Source: Xenoacremonium recifei (taxonomy: Eukaryota > Ascomycota > Sordariomycetes > Hypocreales > Nectriaceae). Taken from it: DNA of 64,000 nucleotides. Of the stretch, positions 22,837 to 33,600 are shown in pieces. The stretch covers positions 434,001 through 498,000 of the forward strand of contig WOFQ01000016.1 of the NCBI GenBank assembly GCA_012184525.1. The letters run 5' to 3'. Below the pieces are notes generated by a model. It worked only from the letters and a program-made list of their open reading frames with translations. It was not told the origin of the DNA and ran no database searches. The position numbers and the translations under genes are program-made. The first letter of the stretch is position 1. Each line of letters begins with the position of its first letter.

Positions 22837-24075
22837 TTAGTTATTATCCTGATCCTTCTTCTCTTCTTTCACCTCGGTCTTCTTCTCCGTCTTATTGTCC
22901 TTTGCCTTTTCCTTCTTATCCTCCTTCGCTTTGGCTTTTTCATTCACCTTAGCCTTCGCATTATCCTTCGCTTTGGTCTCCTCATTCTGCGAGCCTTTCT
23001 TGCCACCACCGGCTTTGAACTTGGCTTCCTGGTTACCCTGCTTCTTCCCCGTCTTCTTCTGATGCGCCAAGATGGCGTCGTTGGCGATTGTCTTGCTCTT
23101 CTTGGGTGGCCTGTGCAGAAGCCTGCTGCCACTGAACATCATCTTCATCTTCGGCGGCTCCTTTTTCTTCTTCTCGTCCTTCTTATCAGCTTTAGATTTA
23201 GATTGATCTGCATCAGATTCCTTCTTTTTCTCTTCCTTCCTCACCGGCGCAGGGGTCTTGGCCCTGTTCAATTTGCCCGTCTCCTTCTTCACCTCCTTCT
23301 TGACCTCTTTCTTAACCTCCTTCTTCTCTTCCTTCTTCCCCTTCTTCTTCGCCAAGTCAGACTCCTTGGACTTGCTTGCTTTCGTTTCCCCCTTCTTCTG
23401 TTCCTTGTTGTTCACCTTCTTCACCGGTATAGACGCCTTAGCTTGGTTCGGCTTGACCTCCTTCTTCTCTTCTTGCTTCGCAGGTTCAGGTTCAATCGCT
23501 GGCTGAGGCTCAGGCTGGACGGGGGCAACAGGGGATTGGATAACAACCTCCTTGTTACGCATCGAAGGTACGATCATATTGGGACCAAACATTTGGCCGC
23601 CATCCGGCGCAGGGGCGAGCTGCTGCATGTCCTCAGGAGGCGGCATGCGTCGCGCAACGAGTTCTCCCTTAGCAGCGGCCATCTTAGCAGCGGCCACCTC
23701 CTCGATTCTTCCCTCCCTCTGGTATTTGTTCCTCTTCAGAGTGTCGCCGTCATAGTAGTTAGGCAGCTTCGCCTTCGGATCGAGCTTGCCCTTCGGACCA
23801 TAGCCCAAGTGGAAGTAGATCTTGCCGGACTTGAAAGGATCAAACGTGAAGTGGTCCGGGTTCTCATAGTCAAACCGGATCTTCTTGGCCTCCTTCTTGC
23901 CGTGATTCTTGATCCAGCCTCCGCGGTAAACGCCGAGAACTTCTTGCGATGCAGGAATGAGTTGCTCAGCTTTGGCCTTCTCAGCTAAGGCGATTTCTTC
24001 GGGCTTTGGTTTGCGGACTACTGGAACAGCTGCTGTCGAAACAGCGAGCACCAGGAGACAGGCAGCGAACCGCAT
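22837..24075 (-). CDS. Secreted lysine-rich protein, function unknown
   Basis: Single exon, 412 residues. A signal peptide is clear (MRFAACLLVLAVSTAAVPVV, cleavage near residue 16-18). Residues ~45-120 are the only part that looks folded, with many aromatics (GVYRGGWIKNHG, YENPDHFTFDPFKSGKIYF, LPNYYDGD). From ~200 to the end the chain is lysine/glutamate-rich with an excess of lysine and short repeats (KKEVKKEVKKEVKKE). The mature protein has no cysteine, unusual for a fungal effector. No domain is recognised. The strong positive charge would fit binding to anionic wall or nucleic-acid polymers, or processing at dibasic sites, but this is inference. Codon bias (AAG/GAG) creates a long leucine-rich antisense frame that I regard as a shadow. 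Confidence 0.85.
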   Translation of the reverse strand: MRFAACLLVLAVSTAAVPVVRKPKPEEIALAEKAKAEQLIPASQEVLGVYRGGWIKNHGKKEAKKIRFDYENPDHFTFDPFKSGKIYFHLGYGPKGKLDPKAKLPNYYDGDTLKRNKYQREGRIEEVAAAKMAAAKGELVARRMPPPEDMQQLAPAPDGGQMFGPNMIVPSMRNKEVVIQSPVAPVQPEPQPAIEPEPAKQEEKKEVKPNQAKASIPVKKVNNKEQKKGETKASKSKESDLAKKKGKKEEKKEVKKEVKKEVKKETGKLNRAKTPAPVRKEEKKKESDADQSKSKADKKDEKKKKEPPKMKMMFSGSRLLHRPPKKSKTIANDAILAHQKKTGKKQGNQEAKFKAGGGKKGSQNEETKAKDNAKAKVNEKAKAKEDKKEKAKDNKTEKKTEVKEEKKDQDNN

Positions 24076-24669
24076 CGTGGCGATCCTGAACAGAAGGATT
24101 TGGTCAGTGTTTTTGCGACGTTAAGAAGGGTGGTGGGTGAGGAAAGAAAAGGAGAGTCGGGGCGAATTCTGTGTCGAACTCTGAGAAGAGGCGTTGAGCC
24201 CTAAGACGGGTGAGTAACGAGTGTTTGAGCAGCTGGTGAGCATCGAGGGCTCTCACGACACGTAGCCTTTTGATGTAAACTTCGCGAGGCGTCAAATCAA
24301 ATGTGTCAGACGCCTCCTCAACAAACTCTATAGTGTATCCAACGCTCTAGAGTCTTTCTACTATTGGAAGAAACGCTCCTTCATGACCCTTAGAGAAGGA
24401 AAGGCCAAGAACCCTGTTGGCATCCTGTGGGTATTATCGTCTCATGTGTTGTGGTACATTCACAAACGCACAGCTTTGTAAATTATGATGAAAAAGATAG
24501 AGTCAAAAAAGAGGTTCATTAAATCATATCGTAAACTCGTCTCTCATCCGAATGTAAATGAATGCAATCTTCGTCTCCGCAAACAGACCCTATCGTAACA
24601 TGTCATACACGGTCATTTCCATCAATACATAGTCGAATTGAAGATACCACCCTCAACACCTTCCCATAC
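24076..24669. other. Promoter of the lysine-rich protein gene and 3' region of the giant gene
   Basis: 594 bases between two minus-strand genes. An AGCCCTAA octamer occurs on the plus strand at 24197-24204, about 125 bases upstream of the lysine-rich protein start; it may be chance. The 24300-24660 part is A/T-richer and probably the giant gene's 3' UTR. No gene seen. Confidence 0.4.
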
Positions 24670-27600
24670 TTAAGATCTGCTGAACAATTTCTTGAAAGCG
24701 CCCTTGATTCCCGCGGGCTTCTTGTCATCTTCGCGAGCCTTTCTGCGTTCCTGGTGGCGGGCCTTGCGAGCCGCATCCTCAGGGGGAGATCGCGACGACT
24801 TGGATGGTCGATCAGGCCTGGAAGACTCTCTTGGCTCATCTGCGACATCCTCGTGCGAGCGGTACCTGTGGCGAGCTTCGTCGATGGATTGGCGGCTACG
24901 TTCAAACCGTGAGCGCGTTGTCGAAGAACGCTTGGGGACCTCGGGGCGGCGAGGAGAGTCCCTGGTAAGGTCTCGCTCGCGGGCTGGTGAGGCCGGAGCG
25001 GAATCTTCGCGTGGGGGAGGCGTGCCAGCTAAAACGCCTTCCGCGTTCTTGACATCGAAGAACTTCTTCTCGGGCACAGTGGCTTCATCTCGGTCAAATG
25101 ACGGCATCTCCTTGGGCTCCTCAGGTCTTCGTGTAGAGTAGCTGTGTCGTCGGGTGCGGCGATGGCTTCGCTCCCGGTCCGGTCCCGGCTCCTTGCCCTT
25201 CCTCTCTCTCGTCTCCCGTGCTTCTCGAGGTTCCCTCACTTCCCGCGGAGGCGGATCGCGAGGGCGCTCGCTCTCCTTCTCCCGAGCCGATCGCCTAGCT
25301 CGCTCTGCTTTGCGCTTCTCGTGTGCAGCACGTTCGTTACTGTCCCTGTGTTTACGGCCGGAACTTCCTGAGCTGTCGGCTGAGAAGCCGCTATCTTGTC
25401 GGTTGGGCGTTCTTGGAGGCGTGCCGGAATTAGGAGTGCCAGATCCCGCACTGTCGGGGCGGTATCGGCGATGGTGATGAGTGCCAGAGCCATGTCTTCG
25501 TCGCTCTCCCCTGTCTTCCTCAGGCAGGGCGCCGCGTGCTCGAGGCTCTTCATCAACCTTGGAGGACCGGAGTCTAGGTTCTTCTTCACTGCGAGAACTG
25601 CGGCGCCTTCGCTCGCCTTCGGGTCGTGAGCTACGGCGTCTGCTCTCATCTTCGGCCCGTGACTTGTAGCGACGTTCCTCATCTTCACCCCTCGTGCGGC
25701 GCGCTCTCTTCTCGTCCTCGCCCCGATACCGTCGTTCCTTGTCGTCACGCTCTGTGCCATCACCCTCGCCGCGGCTCCTGCTCGAATGGTGAGAGTGGTG
25801 AGAGTGTCGACGCCGGCGGTGCCCGTCTTTGTCGCGAGATGATGAAGCCGAGTCTCTTCCTTTGTCGTCTGTAAACAAGTCAGCAACGGACTTGCGAAGT
25901 TCGTCATCATCATCCTCCTCCTCCTCGTCATCAAACTCCTGAAAAGACAAGGGAGCAACAGGGAAGTCCATGTCCGTCGTATGCATCTCGGGATCCAGAT
26001 CATCGCCGCCCAGATATTCACGGGGAATCATCCTAGGCGGACGAGGGCTGCCAGTTGGGCTGTCCGGCGGGCTAAGAGCCTCCGCGGCGGCATATATGAC
26101 CACAGCAGCCGCCACAGTATCCTCTGCCCGTCGTATCAGCATCTTGCGTTTGCGTCGTAGGGTGCGAGACCGCTGAAGATTGATCATATCAGCATCAGGG
26201 ACCTCCACGCCAGGTGTGGGGGACCGAGGACTGGGCTCGACCGGGGAGACGAAGACTGCAGCGGGAGCAAACGCGGGAGCGAGATCCGAAGCTGTATGGT
26301 GCTCTTGGAAGTCGCTCTTTCGCATCTCCTGATCTATCATGACAGTTGAGTGTCGAAGCTCATGACGACCTGTTATAGGCACTGCTCGTGACGATTCGCC
26401 CTCTTCTTCCAGGAAGTGCGTCGGCTGATATTGTCTGGTCTCCATGGGACGAGGTGCTGGTCCCTGTACGCTCTCTCCGCTAGATGCCTCTAGTTCCATG
26501 CGTTTCTGGCCAGAAGAAGATGGCGACGCTGGTTGAGCCTGAGCTTGAGGTTGAGACTGGGCTTGAACCGTGACCTGCGGAGCATTGCGTTCCCGAACCC
26601 GGGAGCCTCGACGCGACCGGCGTTGACCATAAGACACAGGCGGGTGAGGCGGCTGCTGAGACTGCTGCGGTCTTGACCGGAGGGTTGTCTCGTATTTCTT
26701 CTCGCGTCTCGCAGCTTTCGCGGCAGCAAGGCCAACGGCAATAGCAGCCACAGCAGCACCGCTAGCAACCGTCCCTTCACTTGCGAGACCTGAGCTGGAC
26801 GGGTCGGAGAGTGCACGCGTATGCTTGACTCGGTGGCCATGGCCCCAAGATGCTCTTCGGGAGAGAGGATCCTCTTCTGAGAGTGGCCTGGGCTTGGCCT
26901 CTGAGAAGGATACTGGTCTCGTCACGTCGGCAGAGTTCCTGGGCTCTGTGCGTAAAGCTTGTCGAGACTCTTCCTCATCTCGTATGTCTTGCTCAGTTAT
27001 TTGAGTCTTAACCAGCTCCGAATCCGAAGTTTGAAGCTCGCTTGACTGAGAAGTCATGGGTTCTTTCTCAGACACCTCGGTAGACAAGACAACTTCTCGA
27101 GCAGAATCACAGCGAGACTCCGACGTCTCCTGAACTCCTCTGTCGCCAATCGATTTCATTTCAGCAATATGAAGTGACGGCTCCTCATGTTCAAAAGATT
27201 CCATCACTTCAGGCGATCCCTCGGGACTTGGCGCGGCTTCATGAGCAGGCTCAGGGGCGGTGTGAACCTCATGACCAATAAACTTCCGGGCTGGTTGGCG
27301 GTAGAAGTCTTCGATGTCGGCACGAATTCCTTCTCCCTGTTGCGAACCCTCCGAGGCTTGTATATCGCTAGGAACTCTAGTGATATAGTAGACTTCGTCT
27401 GGTGGACTCTGGGCCTCTGGCACATGTTCGTCCGGTGCGGACTGGCTTGCAACAGGCAGGTCGTGTCGTTCCATAGGTCTCTCAGGCTCATGAATTTCAT
27501 TCTTCAGATTCCGGCGCCAGGCGCGCTCACGTATAAACCTAAAGCGTCGCCTCCTAGAATCCGGGGGGCCAAAAAGCTCTTTCTCGAGTAACCTGAGCTT

Positions 27601-30600
27601 AGCGTCCTCAAATCTTGTCATACTTTGGATATCCATCTCTCTTAGCTTTTGATACTCAGTCCAATATGCTCCTAGGGATTTAGGCTCCATTGAACGAGGA
27701 GAGCTATCTCCAAGAGTTTGAGTTTCGATTGATTCAAATGTGCTGGGTTCATCTCCGGCAAGCTCATGCTCAGGTTCATGCTCATGCTCGACCAGTTCAA
27801 GCTCACGGTCATGTGCGAGAGGCTCCTCATGTTGGAATCGTTCATGATCAGCATCCTCAGAGTGAACAAAGCGATAACCAAAGTGTTCAAGGTCGATATA
27901 GTCGGCAAGCTCAATGTCTTCCGGGTTTTCTGTGGGTATTTCGCTGTCGGAAACCTCGGACTCAAACTTGGCAAGCTCAAGCTCGCCTTCCATGAAAGCA
28001 GGTTCAAGAAGCTTTGGTTGAGCTGAAATTTCTTTAGGAGATTGAGAGCCCAAGTTGGCTGATGCGGGCTTGAGCAGGTCCAAATCGACGGGTACAGGTC
28101 TTGCAATTTCATCTTCGACTTCAAGCTCGGCCTTTGGGAGTGAGTCCTGCGGCTCGAATGGCAGCATATCAGCGATATCTGAGTTGGGAGACTGAAACTC
28201 TCTAAATTCAATCTCGGCGGGTGCTGTTTGAGCTGGCATTTCTGAGATGGTACCAAGAATTTCGCGAGAAGTTGAGTCGGCTTGATTAACATCAGGGGCA
28301 TCGTCTTGAACACCGACAGATTTCGCGGTCATGAGACCGGTAGCGGGCGTCGAGTCGCCGAGATCAGTCTTGTCGGGTGTTTGGTTCTCTTTGTCATCCG
28401 TGGTTTCAGGATGCATATCGGACTCAGATTCGGGTTCGCTTTGTGTCGTAGCCTCTTGTTGTTCCGGAGCATCGAGCATAACGAAAACGAAGTCTTCATC
28501 GAGGGGGGATGCAGGGTCGTCAGGGATTCCAACAAGAACAGGCTCCTGGGGCATCACTGGGTCTTCTTCGGAAAGTTCCTCTTGTCGCTCTTCAATCGGT
28601 TGGGCGTGGGCGTCTTCTGATGCGACTTCGACTGGTTCGAAAGACAGTGACTTCTCTTCCTGAATTGCCGAGGGAGCAGAATCTTCATCATTTGCTCCAG
28701 CGAGCTCGGGGAGAGAATGTTCGGCAGTATCCGCATTATCAGCGTGCGTATAACCCTCGACAAGAGGCATGGCTTTAACAGAAGGAGGCGCGTCGATCTT
28801 GTCTTTCGAGTCCATATCCCGGGCGTCGGTCATTTTGCTGGAACTCATACTGGTGTCTGCAGGCATTTCCAAAGACACTGGCTCAGGTTCAACCTGAGAA
28901 GTGCCTGCAGGCACCAGCCCCAGGTCAGAGGCGTCTTCGTCCCCTAGAGGCTCTGCTTCGCGGTCTGTGACGTATCCGATGGGGACGCTGATCGCTTTCT
29001 CTTCAACAATATTCGGCAGAACAGCTGAGACGCCAGAGGAAACGTCTTTTGCCGTCGTCTGGGTCTCTTCTGGGGCGTTCTCAGGCACAGTTTGAATTGA
29101 CTCGGTGATGATGTTGTTTTTGTCAGGTGCGTCGTCCAGGAAATACTCTCTGGTAAGAGAAGTCTCTGTGACAGGCATGGTCCCTGCTTCCGATTGGACC
29201 TCCAATTCTTCTGCTGCTGATAGGTCACCTTCAGCAACAGAGCGCGCGGGAGTAGCTGATTTGACATAATTTGATTCTGGCTCAGTATTTCCAGCAATGG
29301 GTGTCTTGTCATGATTATCATTTTCATCATGTTCGTTGGCCAGCTGCTCCTCAGACTTCTCAACGGGAGGCTCCCCGATATGAAGCTGCTCGCTTGGGTG
29401 TTCCTCAATGGGATGCTCCTCAGTGAGAAGTTCCTTGACGATATCATCCTCAGCGAGTTGCTGCCCATCGGAGAGCTCTTCTATGTTGAATGGTGGACCA
29501 CACCGTCCCTCTAGCTCATGATCGTCACGTATCTCAGGACTTTGCAACTGAGGACCTTCTTCGTCAAGATGCGCTTCAGCTGGTTTCGCTTTGGTTTGCA
29601 ATTCGTCATCGATTGGTTCGCTGACAGTAACAGGTTCATGCTCTGGTAAACTTGTCGCCTGATTTGACTCTTCGACTGAGTCAACTGGAACTGATAGTTG
29701 TGAGAGCTGTTCTGCGATTTGCGGTTCTGCATCCACTGGCTCGATTGCTTTGACGCTCGTATTGTTCGAGGGGTCTTCATCTGAGTGACTGTCATCAAGT
29801 ACTGCTGCTTCGGCTGGATTTTCAAGAATCTCTTCCGAGACCACGTCGCGATCCTCGACTGCACCAGATTGTGGCTCTGTCAGGGGGGCTTCCGTATCCT
29901 GGCTTTGAGGCTGTTCATCTTGAATGCGCTCTTCGGATTCCGGGACAGCTTGAGTAGAGTCTGGGACGACTTCAGCATCAATTGGTTCAGCTTGAGCAGC
30001 TTCTTCGTCTTCCGGCTCCTCTACTGGTGGCGCTTCGACGAGATTTACTTCTGCTGGTAGCGCTTCCACCGGTGATTGCTCCGAGCTTGACGCAGCTTCC
30101 TGCTCTTCGATCGATCGTTGATCAGGGGTGGCTACTTCAGCTAGCTCAGCCGGAAGTTCACCAGCCTCTTCTTCGCAAAGTTGATCTGGTGGTGCATTTT
30201 CTTCCGCAGGTTGCTCATCGGTCGGTTGTTCACTTGATTTCCCATCAAGCTGATGCTGCTGAACATGGATTTCTTCAGTTGGCAAATCTCTTGTCTTTCC
30301 CTGATCTAAATCTTGGTCTTCTTGTTGCTCCTCGGTGGACCCAATTACGGGGGAAATGGCCAGATGGTCTTCGTTTAGGGCGTTCATTGTCCTCGATTCC
30401 GACGGGGTCTCTGTAGCCTGTTCCTCGGGTACTTCCATAGGGTTGTTTCCACTTTGGATATCTGAAATTTCCATGACCTGACCGGGCTCTCTGTCAAGCT
30501 TCTCATGCTCCGGAACGCTTTCTGTCTCTGGCAGAGTTGTGGTGGATACATCAGGAACAATTTTCTCGTGGTCATCAGCCAATGCAACGGCCTCCAATGA

Positions 30601-33600
30601 CTTTGTCCGGGGAGATTGGCTTGGAGCATCGACACCATCGGATTCGGGTTCTCGATCCGAAGTTGCCTCGTCAAATTCCTGTTCGGTTACTGGGGGAGAG
30701 TCAACCTCGGGTTGCTTGTCCTCTGTGTCTTGTTGACCCTCGGCCTCCAACAAGGATGCTTCGGGTGGCACGACATTCTCGTTGTCACCAAGCGTCTTTG
30801 CCTCTGAAGTTGTCAATTCTCGTAGCCCATCGTTCGAATCATCTGTCTGGACAGTTCTGGGTCGGTCCTTGAGAGTCTCTTGTTCCTCAGGTTCTGCCTC
30901 AATCGCCTCTCTTGGGGATTCTAGCGAGGAATCTTCGACAGTTCCAAGTGTCGTCTCTTCCCCTTTTGATATTGAATAGATTGCCTCTTCCTCTAGAGCT
31001 AGCTCGGGTGCCTCGTCGACAGTTTGCTCTGGTGCCTCGTCGATAGCTCGTGCATTCTCTGCCTCTAGCATGGTTGATGGATTGTCATCAAGACTCTGCT
31101 CGTCCTCGATTGTTTGATCGCCTGCCGGGCGTGTTGTCTCTTGTCCCTCTTCTCTGTCCTGGGTGTCGCGCTCGCCCTTTTGCTGCGTCGTCTCCTCAAT
31201 CAGAGCTGAATCTTCCGAGACCACCTGCCCTTCAGAAATCTCTGTTGTCTCTTCTCCTAGCCCGCTGGTGATGCCATCACCCTCGACGGATGCCATGTTG
31301 TCGATCTTTTCTGACACATCCTCTGTGTCTACCATTGCGGGTTGAGATTCGTTTTCCTCTTGCGAGATGGTGTGAGACGGTAGTGATTCAGTCTCGCCAG
31401 CGTCGACGGTCGGTGTTTCCACGGATACGGTCGTATCTAGTATTGAGCCTACTTGCTCTGCTGCTGGCTCTGAGTCCCCTGCAGCTACGTGGTCATCCTC
31501 AGCCTCTTGATGAGCTGTATGAAGAACGTCTTTGGGTTCCTCCTCATAGCCACTTTCCTCCGGACCCTCGACCTCTGTTGGTGGAGCCGGATCATTAACG
31601 AGAGTATTGAGGCCTTGACTATCCTCAGATTGTTGGGTATCGTGTTGTTGATGGGTATCTTCTGAATCTTCTAACACCAAAACGCCGTCGTGGTCTGAAT
31701 CCTTATATAACTCCGGAGTGGACTCTCCCAAATGTTGCTGAAAATCAAGGGGGGTATTGCTTAATGAATGAAGGTTCTCACCTTTTTTCACGTTCTTCTC
31801 TGGGATCGGTCCCAGCTTATCTTTCTTCTCCTCGTCCTCCTTAGCCTGAGCATCTGCTGCTTCGTCTGCTGCTTCAGCCTTTTCCTTGGGGGCAGAAGGT
31901 GCCTCCTCTGCTGGCTTAGCATCTTCCGCAGGAGCAGGTTTGTCATCTGCAGGTCTGGCTTCCTCTTCAGGAGCAGGAGGGGGTGGCGCCTCCTCAGCTG
32001 GCTTTGTCTCCTCTTCAATTGACCTCGAGGCTTCTTCAGGGGGCGGGGGGGCGTCGTCTCCTGGGGCGTCATTAGTCGGAGGAGCTTCTTCAGTTGGTTT
32101 CTCCTCTTCGGCTGGTTCCTCGGGTTCCACTGGTTTATCGCCCTCAGCAGGTACAGGAGACTCGTCTGCTACGTGGTCTTCAGCAGGAGTGTCTTCTGTT
32201 GGCTTTTCTTCTTCTGCTGGATCAGGCTGCGACTCTTCAGTAGGTTCATCGACGGTGGCGAGTGTGGTTTTGACTGTGCTGGCGTCGTCGTCATCGTCAG
32301 GAGCTGCGATATCTTCGACAGCCTTGGTCTCTTCTTCCGATACTGGAGGCACCGCATCTGCTGGTTTGTCATCAGTTGCAGGAGCTTCTTCAGCTGGCTT
32401 TGCGTCTTCACCAGGAGAGGTCGCTTCGGTTTCCGACTCCTCGGGGTGCGTGTCGTCCGTAGCCCGAGCCGTCTCCTCAGAACTCAGTGCGTCTTCGGCT
32501 GCTTCCTTGTCCGTCGTGGGGTCTTCTTCAGCTGGCTTGTCAGGAGTCGAGTCTTCCGGGGGAGGTGGCGCGTCGTCCGCAGTAGGAGTTTCGTCGGCTG
32601 GGGCCTCGTCAGCTGGAGTCTCTTCCTCGCCCGACTTTTCATTTTCGACTGGTGCGGGAGGGGTCTCCTCGGCTGGCTTGTCGTCTGTCTGTCCGGAAGT
32701 GGGAGATTCTTCACCTGCAGGTTGTTCATCAGTCTCTGCAGGCTCAGATGTCTCCTCGGCGGGCTTGTCCTCGTGGTCTCCAGGAGGCTCGGGCGCACCT
32801 TCGATTTTCTTCTCTTCGTTGTCATCGGCATCAGGCTCTGGTGCGTCTGGAGGTGCTTCATCTGCAGGCTTCGGGTCAGTGTCTGCAGGAGAAGGCTCCT
32901 CTTTCGCGGACTCCTCAGTTGCCTCATTGACTGGCGCCTCGGTTGACTCGTCCTTTGGAGGTTCTGTAGTTTCGGGCGCACCTTCGCTATCCTTGTCGCT
33001 GTCATCCTGTGGATCGACATCTACCGCAGCAGGAGGAGCTTCATCTGCAGGTTTTTGGTCAGTTTCTGCAGAAGAAGGGTCCTCTTCGGCCGGGTCCGAG
33101 GCAGGCTCCTCGGGAGGGTTGTCCTTAGGAGGGTCTTTAGTTTCAGGCGCACCTTCGCTCTCTTCGATATCTTGTGTTTTGGCTGTTTCCTTAACGATTT
33201 TTTCGTCCTCGTCCTCGGAATCAGATATTTCAGGCGCCTGTTTCTCTTCAGGGATTGCAGCCTTCTCTTCCTCAATCTCCTTAGTAGGCTCTTCCTCGGG
33301 CAGAGTCGGAGGCTTGTCTTCTTCAACAGCAGGCTCAGTTGTGGGCTGCTCCGGCTCAGGGGCGTCCTCTGAATCGGAATTAGAATCGGAGTCTTCGCCC
33401 GCGGCAGGCTTCTCGTCACCTGGAGTCTCTGTGGGAGGCACCGGCGCGGCTGGCTGTTCCGTTGAATCTTCTGGTTCTTCTGGAGCAGCTTCAGGGGGTT
33501 CCTGGGACTTTTCTGCTTCGTCTTCAGAATCCGAATCAGGGTGCACGTCGACGGGGGGCTTCGGAGGCTCGTCTTCTTTGGGGGCTTCTTCAGAAGCAGG

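Noticed and set aside
22828..23988. 386-codon leucine-rich plus-strand frame opposite the lysine-rich protein
   Set aside because: AAG and GAG codons read as CTT and CTC on the other strand; the result is a low-complexity poly-Leu/Phe shadow. The minus frame has signal peptide, ATG and structured part.
31738..31781. Constitutive 44-nt intron in the giant gene
   Set aside because: Removing it always would put a stop 11 codons later and leave ~2370 coding codons downstream unexplained. Kept only as a possible alternative event.
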